From Muribaculaceae bacterium (lineage in GTDB: Bacteria; Bacteroidota; Bacteroidia; Bacteroidales; Muribaculaceae), in assembly GCA_023663365.1 (NCBI GenBank), contig JAMPHP010000005.1:1-64000 (forward strand): a stretch of 64,000 nucleotides of DNA, in the 5' to 3' direction. The stretch's first letter is position 1. The number at the start of each line of letters is the position of its first letter. This document shows, in pieces, positions 49,990 to 58,066 of this stretch. Under the pieces are notes generated by a model that worked only from the letters and a program-made list of their open reading frames with translations, was not told where the DNA came from and made no database searches. The translations under genes and the position numbers were made by a program.

Positions 49990-51198
49990 TTACTCGGTTT
50001 TTGCGGCGGTGTAGTAGTCGACAAATTCGGCGGGCGACATGAAGAATTCGACGTAGACGGAGTCGCTTTCGAGTTGCTCTTTTGTCTTTGCGGCGAAGGC
50101 GAGCGAGTATTCTTCAATCATTTCGTTGATGGGCGTTTTCCAGTAGGCACGGTGCTTTTCTTTCTTGTGCTTGGCCACTTCGAGGAAGGAGCTTGTGGTG
50201 GTGGCGAAGTCGAGGATGAGGTTTTCGTTGACGGTGCCTTTGTCGGAAATATATAGCACGCGGCTTCCGCGGCGCATTTTCGTGGGGAGGTTGACGTGCG
50301 CCAAAGAGTCGATGCCGAGTTGTCGCTTGAGTGTGAGTGCCGCATCGACGGCACGATCCTGGTGGCGGTGGAGCTCGCTCTCGGTGCGTGGCAGGAAGAT
50401 GCAGATTTTGAAATCATCTTTGCCATGCTCCTTGAGATGGCTTATGACGGGTCGGAGAAAGTTTGCCTCATATCCGAAAACGACAGCGGCGGGGAATACA
50501 TCCCGCTCGAATTTGATGAGCTCCCGGTCGCGGCTGATGATCATTTTGTCTTTGGCTATTATCTGCTGTTGCTTCACCACCAGGCCTATGGCGCAGAGGA
50601 GGCCGACGATGGCGAGTGCGGTGGCGTAGGTGTACTTCCGTATTTTTTTCTTACGCTCCGACTCCGACTGCTGCTCGTAGCGGTTGTAGACATCGGCGAA
50701 ATTGATGTCGAGCATGTAGGCCACCAGCTGCAGAAAGCAGTATTGGTTTGCCTCGCTTTTCTCGCCGAGCATGGAATTGTAGATGGGGAAGTGGCGCGAC
50801 ATGATGGATGTGCCTTCAAATGCTTCGGGGATGGAGCCTTCGACTTCGTCGATGAAGATCGGCACCACGAGGGAGTAGTTGTAGTTGTGGCTCTCGAGGA
50901 AGTAGTTGATCTCCATGTTGACGTAGGGTGAAATGGCCGAGTTGCGGCTGCATATCACCACGAGGTAGCGGGAGCGGCGGAGTTGGTCTTTGATGCTGTC
51001 GTCGAAAGGTCGCTCTTCCACCTTGAGGTCTTTGGTGTCGAGAAAGACGGGTCGCACGAAGTGCTTGTGCGGTGGCTTCACGGCGTCTTGAATGATGTCG
51101 GCGGGATAGCGGAAGGATTCAATCTTGTGGTGCAGCCACGCCGCTGTCTTTTTGTCTTTTCGGGAGTATGAGATGAATGCGTAGATGGAATAGGACAT
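49990..51198 (-). CDS. TIR-transmembrane-STING-like immune effector
   Basis: A 402-residue protein in three parts. Residues 1-175 are a TIR domain (YAFISYSRKD; likely catalytic E96 in VNMEI), the fold that degrades NAD+ in bacterial immunity. Residues 190-208 are a transmembrane helix. Residues 230-402 resemble the prokaryotic STING cyclic-dinucleotide domain: GYEANFL (242-248) for GYYxNFL, FLP (268-270), R310/R313, and D330-F-A-T-T for the ligand-contacting D-x-P-T-T motif. Known bacterial TIR-STING proteins sit next to a CD-NTase; none is visible here. It lies 46 bases after ispF. The TIR call is strong; the STING call rests on motif similarity. Confidence 0.7.
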   Translation of the reverse strand: MSYSIYAFISYSRKDKKTAAWLHHKIESFRYPADIIQDAVKPPHKHFVRPVFLDTKDLKVEERPFDDSIKDQLRRSRYLVVICSRNSAISPYVNMEINYFLESHNYNYSLVVPIFIDEVEGSIPEAFEGTSIMSRHFPIYNSMLGEKSEANQYCFLQLVAYMLDINFADVYNRYEQQSESERKKKIRKYTYATALAIVGLLCAIGLVVKQQQIIAKDKMIISRDRELIKFERDVFPAAVVFGYEANFLRPVISHLKEHGKDDFKICIFLPRTESELHRHQDRAVDAALTLKRQLGIDSLAHVNLPTKMRRGSRVLYISDKGTVNENLILDFATTTSSFLEVAKHKKEKHRAYWKTPINEMIEEYSLAFAAKTKEQLESDSVYVEFFMSPAEFVDYYTAAKTE

Positions 51199-51244
51199 AG
51201 CAGGGGAGATTTAAGGTGTGGTTAGCTGAGGTGAGGATGAGGCT

Positions 51245-51736
51245 CTACGTGGCCATAATCAGAGCGGAGGCTTGCGCGGCTATGCCTTCGGCGCGCCCTG
51301 TGAAGCCGAGGTGCTCGGTGGTGGTGGCTTTCACGCTCACGCGGTCGACGGGCAGGCCGAGGTCGGCGGCTACGTTGGCCCGCATCTGCTCTATGTGAGG
51401 GAGCATCTTGGGCGCCTGGGCTATGATGGTGATGTCGACGTTGGCCGGTGCGAAGCCTTTATCGGCGAGGATTGCCACAATATGGCGCAGTAGCACGCGT
51501 GAGTCGGCGCCTTTCCACCGCGGGTCGGTGTCGGGGAAGTGCTTGCCGATGTCGCCGAGGGCGGCAGCGCCCAGAAGGGCATCGCTGAGGGCGTGGAGTG
51601 CCACGTCGGCATCGCTGTGGCCGAGCAGGCCGAGGTGGTGCGGAATGTCGACGCCGCAGATAATGCAACGACGACCTTCGACGAGGCGATGCACGTCGAA
51701 GCCGTTGCCGATGCGAAATGGAGGCAGTGAGTTCAT
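51245..51736 (-). CDS. ispF: 2-C-methyl-D-erythritol 2,4-cyclodiphosphate synthase
   Basis: A 163-residue trimeric enzyme of the MEP isoprenoid pathway. The metal-binding DVH is in GNGFDVHRL, with [19 protein letters not shown] and the C-terminal [12 protein letters not shown] motif. It starts 11 bases after the porV stop, so the two are cotranscribed. The TIR-STING-like gene follows 46 bases later. Confidence 0.97.
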   Translation of the reverse strand: MNSLPPFRIGNGFDVHRLVEGRRCIICGVDIPHHLGLLGHSDADVALHALSDALLGAAALGDIGKHFPDTDPRWKGADSRVLLRHIVAILADKGFAPANVDITIIAQAPKMLPHIEQMRANVAADLGLPVDRVSVKATTTEHLGFTGRAEGIAAQASALIMAT

Positions 51737-51747
51737 GCAGAGGCGTG

Positions 51748-52959
51748 TTAGCGGCGTTTTCCGAGAAGGTCGCGCAGGCCGTCCATGTCGAAAGTCAGCG
51801 TGAAGCGGAGTGTCTGATCGAGCGGTGATGTCTGTGCCGTGGCGAGCATGTAGGACGCGTCGAGCTTGACCACGTTGAGCGAGAAGCCGGCACCGAGGCC
51901 GAAGTACTGACGGTTGCCTTTGAATTCGTTCTCGTAGTAGTAGCCTGCACGGAGGAAGAACTGCTGGTTGTAGGAGTACTCGGCTCCGAAGGAGATGTTG
52001 ATTTCGCGAAGCTCTTCCTTGGCACCGCCGGGCGCGTCGCCGAAGGACTTGAAGATGCCGGTGATCGGCGACATGTTCTTCCAGTCCTCGAGCTTGTTGA
52101 TATACTCTTCCTCGCCTTCGATACCGTCGGCATAGTCGGAGCGGCGCGGGCGTGTGGGCACAAGCAGCTTGTTGAAGTCGACACCGAGAGTGAGGTTGTG
52201 GTAGTCGGCCAGAGGGAAGGTGAAGGCTGTGCCTATCTTGAGGTTTGTGGGGAGGAAGGCGGGGTTGTCGCCGCCGTCGTAAGATACTTTAGTACCGATG
52301 TTCGAGATATTCCAACCCCAGGACCACTGGCACTCGTTGCGACCGATGATGGGGTAGGTTGTGTAGTAGCCCGAGATGTCGGCCGCAAAGGCTGAAGCGC
52401 CGGTCATCTGGTCGCCGGCATCGGATGAGTTGAAGCCGAGGGCCGAATAGATGTATCGGAAAACGACACCCATGGAGAATTTCTCGGAGAGCTTGCGCGA
52501 GTAGCCGATGTCGAACGAGAGCTCGTAGGGGTTTAGGGTCTGCCCCACCAGCCCCGGGTCGCCGCCCTGGCTTGTGGTGACTTCGCCGAGGGAGAAGTAG
52601 CGGAGCGATGCGCTTATTGCTTGATTGTCGCCGCTGCCAATCTTGTAGTAGGCCGAGAGGTCGGCAAGGAAGATGTCGTTGACGAGCTTGCGGAGCCAAG
52701 GTGTGTAGTTGAGGGCTACGGCGCACTGGCTGTAGGCAAAGGCATACTTGGAAGGGTTCCAGAACTGGGCGTTGGCATCGGGGTCGGTAGCTGCGCCGAG
52801 GTCGCCCATGGCCGCGCCGCGTGCATCGGGAGTGATGCTGAGCGAAGTCACTCCGGTCTCGATTGGGTTGAACTCGTTCTTGCCGTCGCCATCGGCGTAT
52901 GCCGCGGGCACGCAAAGCGCCATTGCAAGCGGGAGTATGTATAATCGGTTAAGATTCAT
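51748..52959 (-). CDS. porV: Type IX secretion outer-membrane protein PorV (LptO)
   Basis: A 403-residue FadL-like outer-membrane barrel. The signal peptide ends near AAYA (residue 22). [20 protein letters not shown] at about residues 38-57 is the typical PorV/PorQ opening, and aromatic beta-strands continue to the end. In the T9SS, PorV carries cargo from the translocon to the PorU sortase. porU lies upstream on the same strand, with a MITE-like element between them. The length and this neighbourhood favour PorV over PorQ. Confidence 0.88.
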   Translation of the reverse strand: MNLNRLYILPLAMALCVPAAYADGDGKNEFNPIETGVTSLSITPDARGAAMGDLGAATDPDANAQFWNPSKYAFAYSQCAVALNYTPWLRKLVNDIFLADLSAYYKIGSGDNQAISASLRYFSLGEVTTSQGGDPGLVGQTLNPYELSFDIGYSRKLSEKFSMGVVFRYIYSALGFNSSDAGDQMTGASAFAADISGYYTTYPIIGRNECQWSWGWNISNIGTKVSYDGGDNPAFLPTNLKIGTAFTFPLADYHNLTLGVDFNKLLVPTRPRRSDYADGIEGEEEYINKLEDWKNMSPITGIFKSFGDAPGGAKEELREINISFGAEYSYNQQFFLRAGYYYENEFKGNRQYFGLGAGFSLNVVKLDASYMLATAQTSPLDQTLRFTLTFDMDGLRDLLGKRR

Positions 52960-52975
52960 TCTATGAAGCTGGTTG

Positions 52976-53140
52976 AGAGTATGTTTGAATTAAACTTAAT
53001 GAAATACTCATGGAGCAAAGACGGCCTCTTCCGAGCTTTCATTCAGTCGTTATGGTACCCCATAACTCTTTCATTCAATCTCAGAATATGCTCGATTTTC
53101 TCTCATGATTATAAACATCAGTTCAATCCAAACATACTCT
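52976..53140. mobile_element. MITE-like inverted-repeat element, copy 2
   Basis: A 165-base element bounded by AGAGTATGTTTG and CAAACATACTCT, matching the reverse complement of copy 1 (30576-30739) along its full length with scattered substitutions. It lies 16 bases upstream of the porV start codon, between porU and porV. The remaining 78 bases up to the porU stop show nothing. Confidence 0.8.
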
Positions 53141-53218
53141 GAAAAGCGATGAGCAGGCTTCGCTTTCGCGTAAGCCTACTCATATAACTGATTTTTTGCA
53201 CATTTATTGCGCCGGCTG

Positions 53219-56200
53219 CTATTTAAGCACTACAATCTCTGCGGGCTGAGTGCTTCCTTTGGTGTTCTCGGTGGAGAAGAGGGCGTGAGCGCGGTATACG
53301 CCGTCGGGCACGCGGTTGCCGTTGGCATCGGTGAGATTCCAGCAGAAAGGCATCGACACATTATTGCGCGATATCACCGTGTTGCCCTCGCTGTCGAGAA
53401 TGAGAAGACGGTCGACGGCGATGTCGGACTCATAGGAGTCGATTGCCAGGGTCACATCGGTCCGTGCGGGGCCTTCGCTGTCGCCGTCGATGATGAGAGC
53501 GGCCTTGGCATAATCGGGCTGCACGCAGAAGTCGATGGTGCGGATGTCGCTCTTGCCGAGTCGGTTCACGGCTTTGAAAGTGAGGGAGTGCCTGCCGTAG
53601 CCGAGAGCTGAAAGAGGTACTTCGATGCGCATCTTACCGTCGGCGTCGAAGTGGAGGTGCTGGATGGCGTTGGTGAGGCGGATGTTGCCGTCGAGGGTTA
53701 TCGACGAGGTGTTGTTTATACCGTTCTGCCTGTATTCGAGCCCCGAGCACGAGGGGTCGACAGTGGCGTAGAGCACGGCTTCGGGAGCGACGATGTCACC
53801 GGATGCAAATTCGATGCTGTTGAGGTAGATTTCTTCGATAACGGGAGCCGAAGTATCGACATCGTCGGCCGTCTCTGACGCATATCCCACTTTGAGAGCA
53901 CGCGAGCCGCCGGCCGCCGTAGCGCCGTTCTGCTCGGTGGCCATGATGCTTATGCGGTTATATGAACCTAAGGCCGACGGGTTGGCTATGAGAACTTTCG
54001 CGTCGATTTGGCCGTTGACAACCGGTGCGTTGATTTCGGCAATGAGCTCGTGGTCGCGGCTCACGTTGAAGGTGTCTTTGCCGGATATAAAGCGCTGAGT
54101 GATCGGTGTATCGAATACTTCGATGGTGGCCGAGCCGTTGAAGCCGGTCATCACGCTGCCGTAGACATCCACGATGTGTGCTTCGACATTGGCATAGCTC
54201 ATCGCCTTTGAGCTGATTGAGCCTGTGCCGGCAGCCTCGGCACCGTTGATTTTGTCGATTACCACTCGGTGAGTGGGAGCGTTGATGGGCATTGCCGGGT
54301 CGCCGCAGTAGTTGAAGCACATGGTGTTGTTGCCCAGCGACAGGAGCATGGAGTTCTGCGAAATGAGGGTGTTTCGGGCGATGCGGGGCAAGTCGCCGTA
54401 GCAAGTGCCGTCGGTAGCCTGGGAGTATGCTTTTGCCATAGCCTGGTTGAAGGTGCCGTTGTGCTCGAGGTATACCGAGCGACATGCCGCCATCACGCCG
54501 ATCATGCCACCGTCGGGCTGGAAGAGCATTTTCTCGGTGATGCTCGTTCGCTCCTGGTCGAGGGGCCAAGCGCTGCAGGTGGCCAGCATGGCGAAAGGCC
54601 ATGAGCTGTAGCGGTATTTGTTCACGTGGTGGAACTGCCAGATGTAGGTACCATCGAGCGCGACGAAGTTGCCGTGCCCGCTGTAGGTGAAGTATCCGAT
54701 GCCTGAGTTGAGAGCCTGCTCGGATATTTTTTCCACCTGATGGAATTTCGTGTCGATGTCCTTTCGGTAGAGCAGGTTGTCGGCATGGATGGTGGTAAAG
54801 GCATCGGATGTGGCTCGCACGGAAGAGGCTGCGTTGTGCGACTGCAGCAGGTGAGAGTTGTTGTCGCCCTCACAGCTGAGGAAGAGCGCGCGCAGATAGG
54901 CGTGCACGGAGCCGGGGTTGTCGAAATAGGCTTTTATTTTGCTGACGGCAGCAGCGGCTTCGGCATCGTCGGACGCCGGAATTCGGCCTATCGAGATCTG
55001 AGTGGGCATACGGTAGATGGCCGTAGGGCTGTAAGTGTCGGCGAGCATACCGAAGTAGAAGTCGGAGCAGTAGTTTGTGGTGTGCTCGCGGGCTTGCTCT
55101 TTGAGCTCGCATTGGAATGATATGAGATAGTCGTCGGGCTCGCATACCAGGGCACGCGGATCCCAGGTGGTGTGGCCGAAGAGTGTGAGGTAGCGTAGCT
55201 TCGAGTTGTCGCGGTCGTAGAACATCTTTGCAAGCCTGCGGATGGCATTCGGGTGCCGGGTGCCTGATGAGAACTCGTTGAACACCTCGTCCTGGCACAC
55301 TACCTGTACATCGAGGCCCTGTGCGGCACGGTGAATGGAAGCGAGCTCGTCGGCTGCCTTGCGGCAGCTTTTGTTGCATACTATGAGCATGTCGGGGGTG
55401 CGTAGCCCGTGTATATTCTGGTGCTGCACGGTGCCGACTACTCGGGGGCTGCGGTGTGTGGCACTTGTGCGGAAGGCAAAGATGCGAGAAGAGTTTTTGA
55501 CGGAGACGTTGCTGAAAGAGCCTGTAGCGCTTGCGGTAGCATCATCGTAGCTGACCTCGTAGCGGAATATGTTGGTGGGGTCGGTCACATTCCATACTTC
55601 GGTGTCGTCGGTCGCGTCCTCGATGATGAAAGTCTGCTTAGAAAGCACTTTGGGGAAGTTGAAGCAAGCCTCGGAGCGGCTGCCCAGCCTGTTGAACCGC
55701 GGATATATCACGAAAGCCTTGTCGAAGGCGGCATAGGACCCGGCGTAGTCGGAGGGTACTGTGAGCGAGAATTTGACATGAACGTCGCCATTGCCTGCTT
55801 CGGGTACGGTGAAGGTTGCAGTGCTCACGTAGTCGAGGAAGAGGGTGGTGTTCTTGGTGGTCTGAGGGCAGCTCTTACCGTCGGTTGAGGTGAGCTTTAT
55901 CGATGGCGACACGGCAAGCGCGAATTTCGACTGTGCGGGCGACAGCACTGCTGCTTCCCACTGGAAAAAGCCGACAGCTGATACTTGGGCGTTGAAGTCG
56001 CTGATGGTGAAGGAGAAGTCTTCCGTCTGCCCGGGTTTCAGCTTCTCTCCGTGGAAGAATACGCTGCCTTTGCCGGGGTTCTGCACATCGCGCTCCACCA
56101 CCTCGAGGCCGTAGCTCCAGCCGAGAGGCGTGTAGGTTGCCGACGGCTGATAGGGCTGAGTGGTGATATTCGATGACTGTGGAGAGTCGGACAGGAAGTA

Positions 56201-56605
56201 GTAGGCGTGCTTATCGTAGTAGTTGCACGATGATGATATTTTCTTGTTGGTCTCGAAAGTGAGTCTTCGGGTGCCCTCGGCGTAGAAAAGCAAACGGCCG
56301 TCGGCGGTGTGCATCGATGCAGCCTGCGGCAGATCGTCGGGGTAGGTTGTGAGGAATTTCTGCTCTGTGGGCACCACGCCACCGTAGCCGAATACATGCA
56401 CTGCCGAAGGATCGGAGAAGCCGAGTTCGCGCAGCCGTGCGTGAGAAAGCTCGTAGATGCCTGTAGTGTCGATTTCAACTTTCACGCAGTGGCCCGAGGA
56501 GAGAGTCGATTGTTTTGTGTAGAAACTTGTGGTGTAGGCTGCTGCCTCGTGGGCCCCGGCAAGGGCTGCGACTGCGAGGGTGAGAGCGAATACTTTATTT
56601 TTCAT
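53219..56605 (-). CDS. porU: Type IX secretion sortase PorU (C25 family)
   Basis: A 1128-residue cell-surface sortase that cuts off the C-terminal domains of T9SS cargo and attaches the cargo to lipopolysaccharide. The signal peptide covers about residues 1-22. The gingipain-type C25 domain has the catalytic His in TYSGHGNF and Cys in LATCSAWP. The C-terminus carries a FlgD-like/Ig domain (NLTDANGNRVPDG). The ATG at 56605 is preferred to a GTG three codons upstream. Two candidate cargo proteins with T9SS-type tails are encoded at 29076-30557 and 30948-32660. Confidence 0.92.
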   Translation of the reverse strand: MKNKVFALTLAVAALAGAHEAAAYTTSFYTKQSTLSSGHCVKVEIDTTGIYELSHARLRELGFSDPSAVHVFGYGGVVPTEQKFLTTYPDDLPQAASMHTADGRLLFYAEGTRRLTFETNKKISSSCNYYDKHAYYFLSDSPQSSNITTQPYQPSATYTPLGWSYGLEVVERDVQNPGKGSVFFHGEKLKPGQTEDFSFTISDFNAQVSAVGFFQWEAAVLSPAQSKFALAVSPSIKLTSTDGKSCPQTTKNTTLFLDYVSTATFTVPEAGNGDVHVKFSLTVPSDYAGSYAAFDKAFVIYPRFNRLGSRSEACFNFPKVLSKQTFIIEDATDDTEVWNVTDPTNIFRYEVSYDDATASATGSFSNVSVKNSSRIFAFRTSATHRSPRVVGTVQHQNIHGLRTPDMLIVCNKSCRKAADELASIHRAAQGLDVQVVCQDEVFNEFSSGTRHPNAIRRLAKMFYDRDNSKLRYLTLFGHTTWDPRALVCEPDDYLISFQCELKEQAREHTTNYCSDFYFGMLADTYSPTAIYRMPTQISIGRIPASDDAEAAAAVSKIKAYFDNPGSVHAYLRALFLSCEGDNNSHLLQSHNAASSVRATSDAFTTIHADNLLYRKDIDTKFHQVEKISEQALNSGIGYFTYSGHGNFVALDGTYIWQFHHVNKYRYSSWPFAMLATCSAWPLDQERTSITEKMLFQPDGGMIGVMAACRSVYLEHNGTFNQAMAKAYSQATDGTCYGDLPRIARNTLISQNSMLLSLGNNTMCFNYCGDPAMPINAPTHRVVIDKINGAEAAGTGSISSKAMSYANVEAHIVDVYGSVMTGFNGSATIEVFDTPITQRFISGKDTFNVSRDHELIAEINAPVVNGQIDAKVLIANPSALGSYNRISIMATEQNGATAAGGSRALKVGYASETADDVDTSAPVIEEIYLNSIEFASGDIVAPEAVLYATVDPSCSGLEYRQNGINNTSSITLDGNIRLTNAIQHLHFDADGKMRIEVPLSALGYGRHSLTFKAVNRLGKSDIRTIDFCVQPDYAKAALIIDGDSEGPARTDVTLAIDSYESDIAVDRLLILDSEGNTVISRNNVSMPFCWNLTDANGNRVPDGVYRAHALFSTENTKGSTQPAEIVVLK

Positions 56606-56666
56606 AGGAGACACTTCTGTGCTGAGGTTGGAGAGATTGTGGTATAGATATATGAGGAGAGTTTTT

Positions 56667-57242
56667 TTATTTGATACGTATGCGCAAGGCTTCGTGGCCG
56701 TCGACGCAGACCCTCAGCTCGGTGTCGAGGGTGGGTGTGCCGAGGCTGATGCCATGTTCGGGAAATACGAGGATATCGCCTGTGCGGAAGCTGAGATACT
56801 GCGAAAGCAGCTCTATGGCTTTGTCGACACCGGCCGCCTCAAGGCTGAATAAAGCGGATGCGGAGGCAAAGGGCTTGTCGGCGCCTATGGCGGAGAGCTC
56901 GGCGAGGATGGCGTAGCTATGCGGCTCCTCATCAAGTGGGAGCCACTCGCCGGGCGAGAGTGCGCGGTCGAGGATGCCGGGTGGCAGGCCGTGGCAAAGC
57001 GATGCATCGGCGGGTCGGAGCAGATGCACGGGCGCCAAAGAGTCGTAGTAGGCTCGTGCGCGAGCGGCCTTGATGGCAGTGCCGAGGCGGCTTATGCGCA
57101 CTGCCGGAGCTACAGCCGAGAGCCAGCCGTCGACAGGGTCGGGCACGAATACGGGCTCCCCCGTGCGGAGCACCGACGAATCGGCGCCTGCGTCGACACT
57201 TATTCCACCATCGGGAGTATTGCGTATGTAGAGCACTTTCAT
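56667..57242 (-). CDS. Degenerate fumarylacetoacetate-hydrolase-family protein
   Basis: A 191-residue protein that aligns with FAH-family hydrolases of Bacteroidota, which carry SALLR..PFF.PDF, then E-x-E, then RI.RLGK.I...A.RYYD. Here the same framework reads SSVLRTGEPVFVPDP, VRISRLGTAIKAARARAYYD, and ends TGDILVFPEHG ... LRIRIK. The metal-binding E-x-E is replaced by Ala-Val-Ala (WLSAVAPAV) and the third acidic region is lost, so it is probably not a hydrolase. It is also short at the N-terminus. It sits between rex (2 bases) and porU (61 bases). Confidence 0.6.
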   Translation of the reverse strand: MKVLYIRNTPDGGISVDAGADSSVLRTGEPVFVPDPVDGWLSAVAPAVRISRLGTAIKAARARAYYDSLAPVHLLRPADASLCHGLPPGILDRALSPGEWLPLDEEPHSYAILAELSAIGADKPFASASALFSLEAAGVDKAIELLSQYLSFRTGDILVFPEHGISLGTPTLDTELRVCVDGHEALRIRIK

Positions 57243-57244
57243 GG

Positions 57245-57910
57245 TCAGGAGTCGAGACTTGAAAGGCGGTTGTACATCACGGCGAGGTGCGAGTAAATGG
57301 AGGTGTTGGCTATCACGATGCCTTCACGCACACGGATGCGCGAGGGGGTGAAGTTCCAGATGGCTTTCACACCGGCATCGGCAATGGTGTCAGCCACGTC
57401 CTGGGCGCTGTCGACCGGCACGGCTATTATGCCGATTTTCACGTCGAGCTCGCGTATAATTCGCTCTGTGGCAGAGCTGTCGAAGATGCGCACGCCATTG
57501 ATAGCCGTGCCCACAAGGGTGGGGTTGATGTCGATGCCGGCCACGATGTTGAGGCCGTAGCGCTGCAGACCGTTGTCGGCGATAAGAGCACCACCGAGGC
57601 TGCCGGCTCCCATCATTATGGCGTTGTGGCGCTTGTCGAATCCGAGATAGTCGCGCAGTGCGCTCTCGAGCGCGGCCACACGGTAGCCTATGCGGGTCTT
57701 GCCTCGTATGCCGAGGAATGAAAGATCCTTTGCAATTTGCGAGGGATCCACGTCAAGAGCCTCGGCTATGCGGGTGGTGGAGATGTATTCGACGGCGGAG
57801 TTGCGCAGCGTGGAGAGGAACGCCAGATACCACGGCAAGCGCCTGAGCGTGGGCTCGGGCAGCAAATCAGGGCGGGTAGTCTGTGTTTTCTCGGGCATGG
57901 CTTGGCGCAT
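57245..57910 (-). CDS. rex: Redox-sensing transcriptional repressor Rex
   Basis: A 221-residue dimeric repressor that responds to the NADH/NAD+ ratio and controls fermentation genes. It has an N-terminal winged helix (RLPWYLAFL ... SQIAKDLSFLG) and a Rossmann domain with GAGSLGGAL. Two starts are possible, 57910 and 57898; the -7 element at 57928-57935 leaves about 10-12 leader bases for the first. It is followed 2 bases later by the FAH-like gene. Confidence 0.93.
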   Translation of the reverse strand: MRQAMPEKTQTTRPDLLPEPTLRRLPWYLAFLSTLRNSAVEYISTTRIAEALDVDPSQIAKDLSFLGIRGKTRIGYRVAALESALRDYLGFDKRHNAIMMGAGSLGGALIADNGLQRYGLNIVAGIDINPTLVGTAINGVRIFDSSATERIIRELDVKIGIIAVPVDSAQDVADTIADAGVKAIWNFTPSRIRVREGIVIANTSIYSHLAVMYNRLSSLDS

Positions 57911-57927
57911 TTTTCTTTTTCCGACCG

Positions 57928-57935
57928 CAAAAATA
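57928..57935 (-). promoter_or_regulatory. -7 promoter element of rex
   Basis: Minus-strand TATTTTTG matches TAnnTTTG, 17 bases before the ATG at 57910, so the mRNA leader is very short. Confidence 0.65.
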
Positions 57936-58001
57936 CGAAAAAATTCTGAAAATCGGCTCCAACACAGAAAATACAAGCGGAAACGATTGCGTGAATAAGG
58001 T

Positions 58002-58034
58002 AAAGGCAGCGCGGTGCGGAGCCGAGCTGCCTTT
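58002..58034 (-). terminator. Terminator of the glycoside hydrolase cluster
   Basis: AAAGGCAGC (58002-58010) pairs with GCTGCCTTT (58026-58034). On the minus strand it lies 32 bases past the GH3 stop, with a moderately T-rich tail. A 13-14 base direct repeat (TTTAAAGGATTAT) spans the stop codon region at 58045-58070. Confidence 0.7.
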
Positions 58035-58066
58035 GAGTTTGATATTTAAAAGGATTATTTAAAGGA

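Noticed and set aside
48338-51198. CD-NTase or other CBASS partner next to the STING-like gene
   Set aside because: No neighbouring protein shows the G[G/S]...DxD nucleotidyltransferase pattern; the adjacent genes are a PDDEXK nuclease, ispF and porV.
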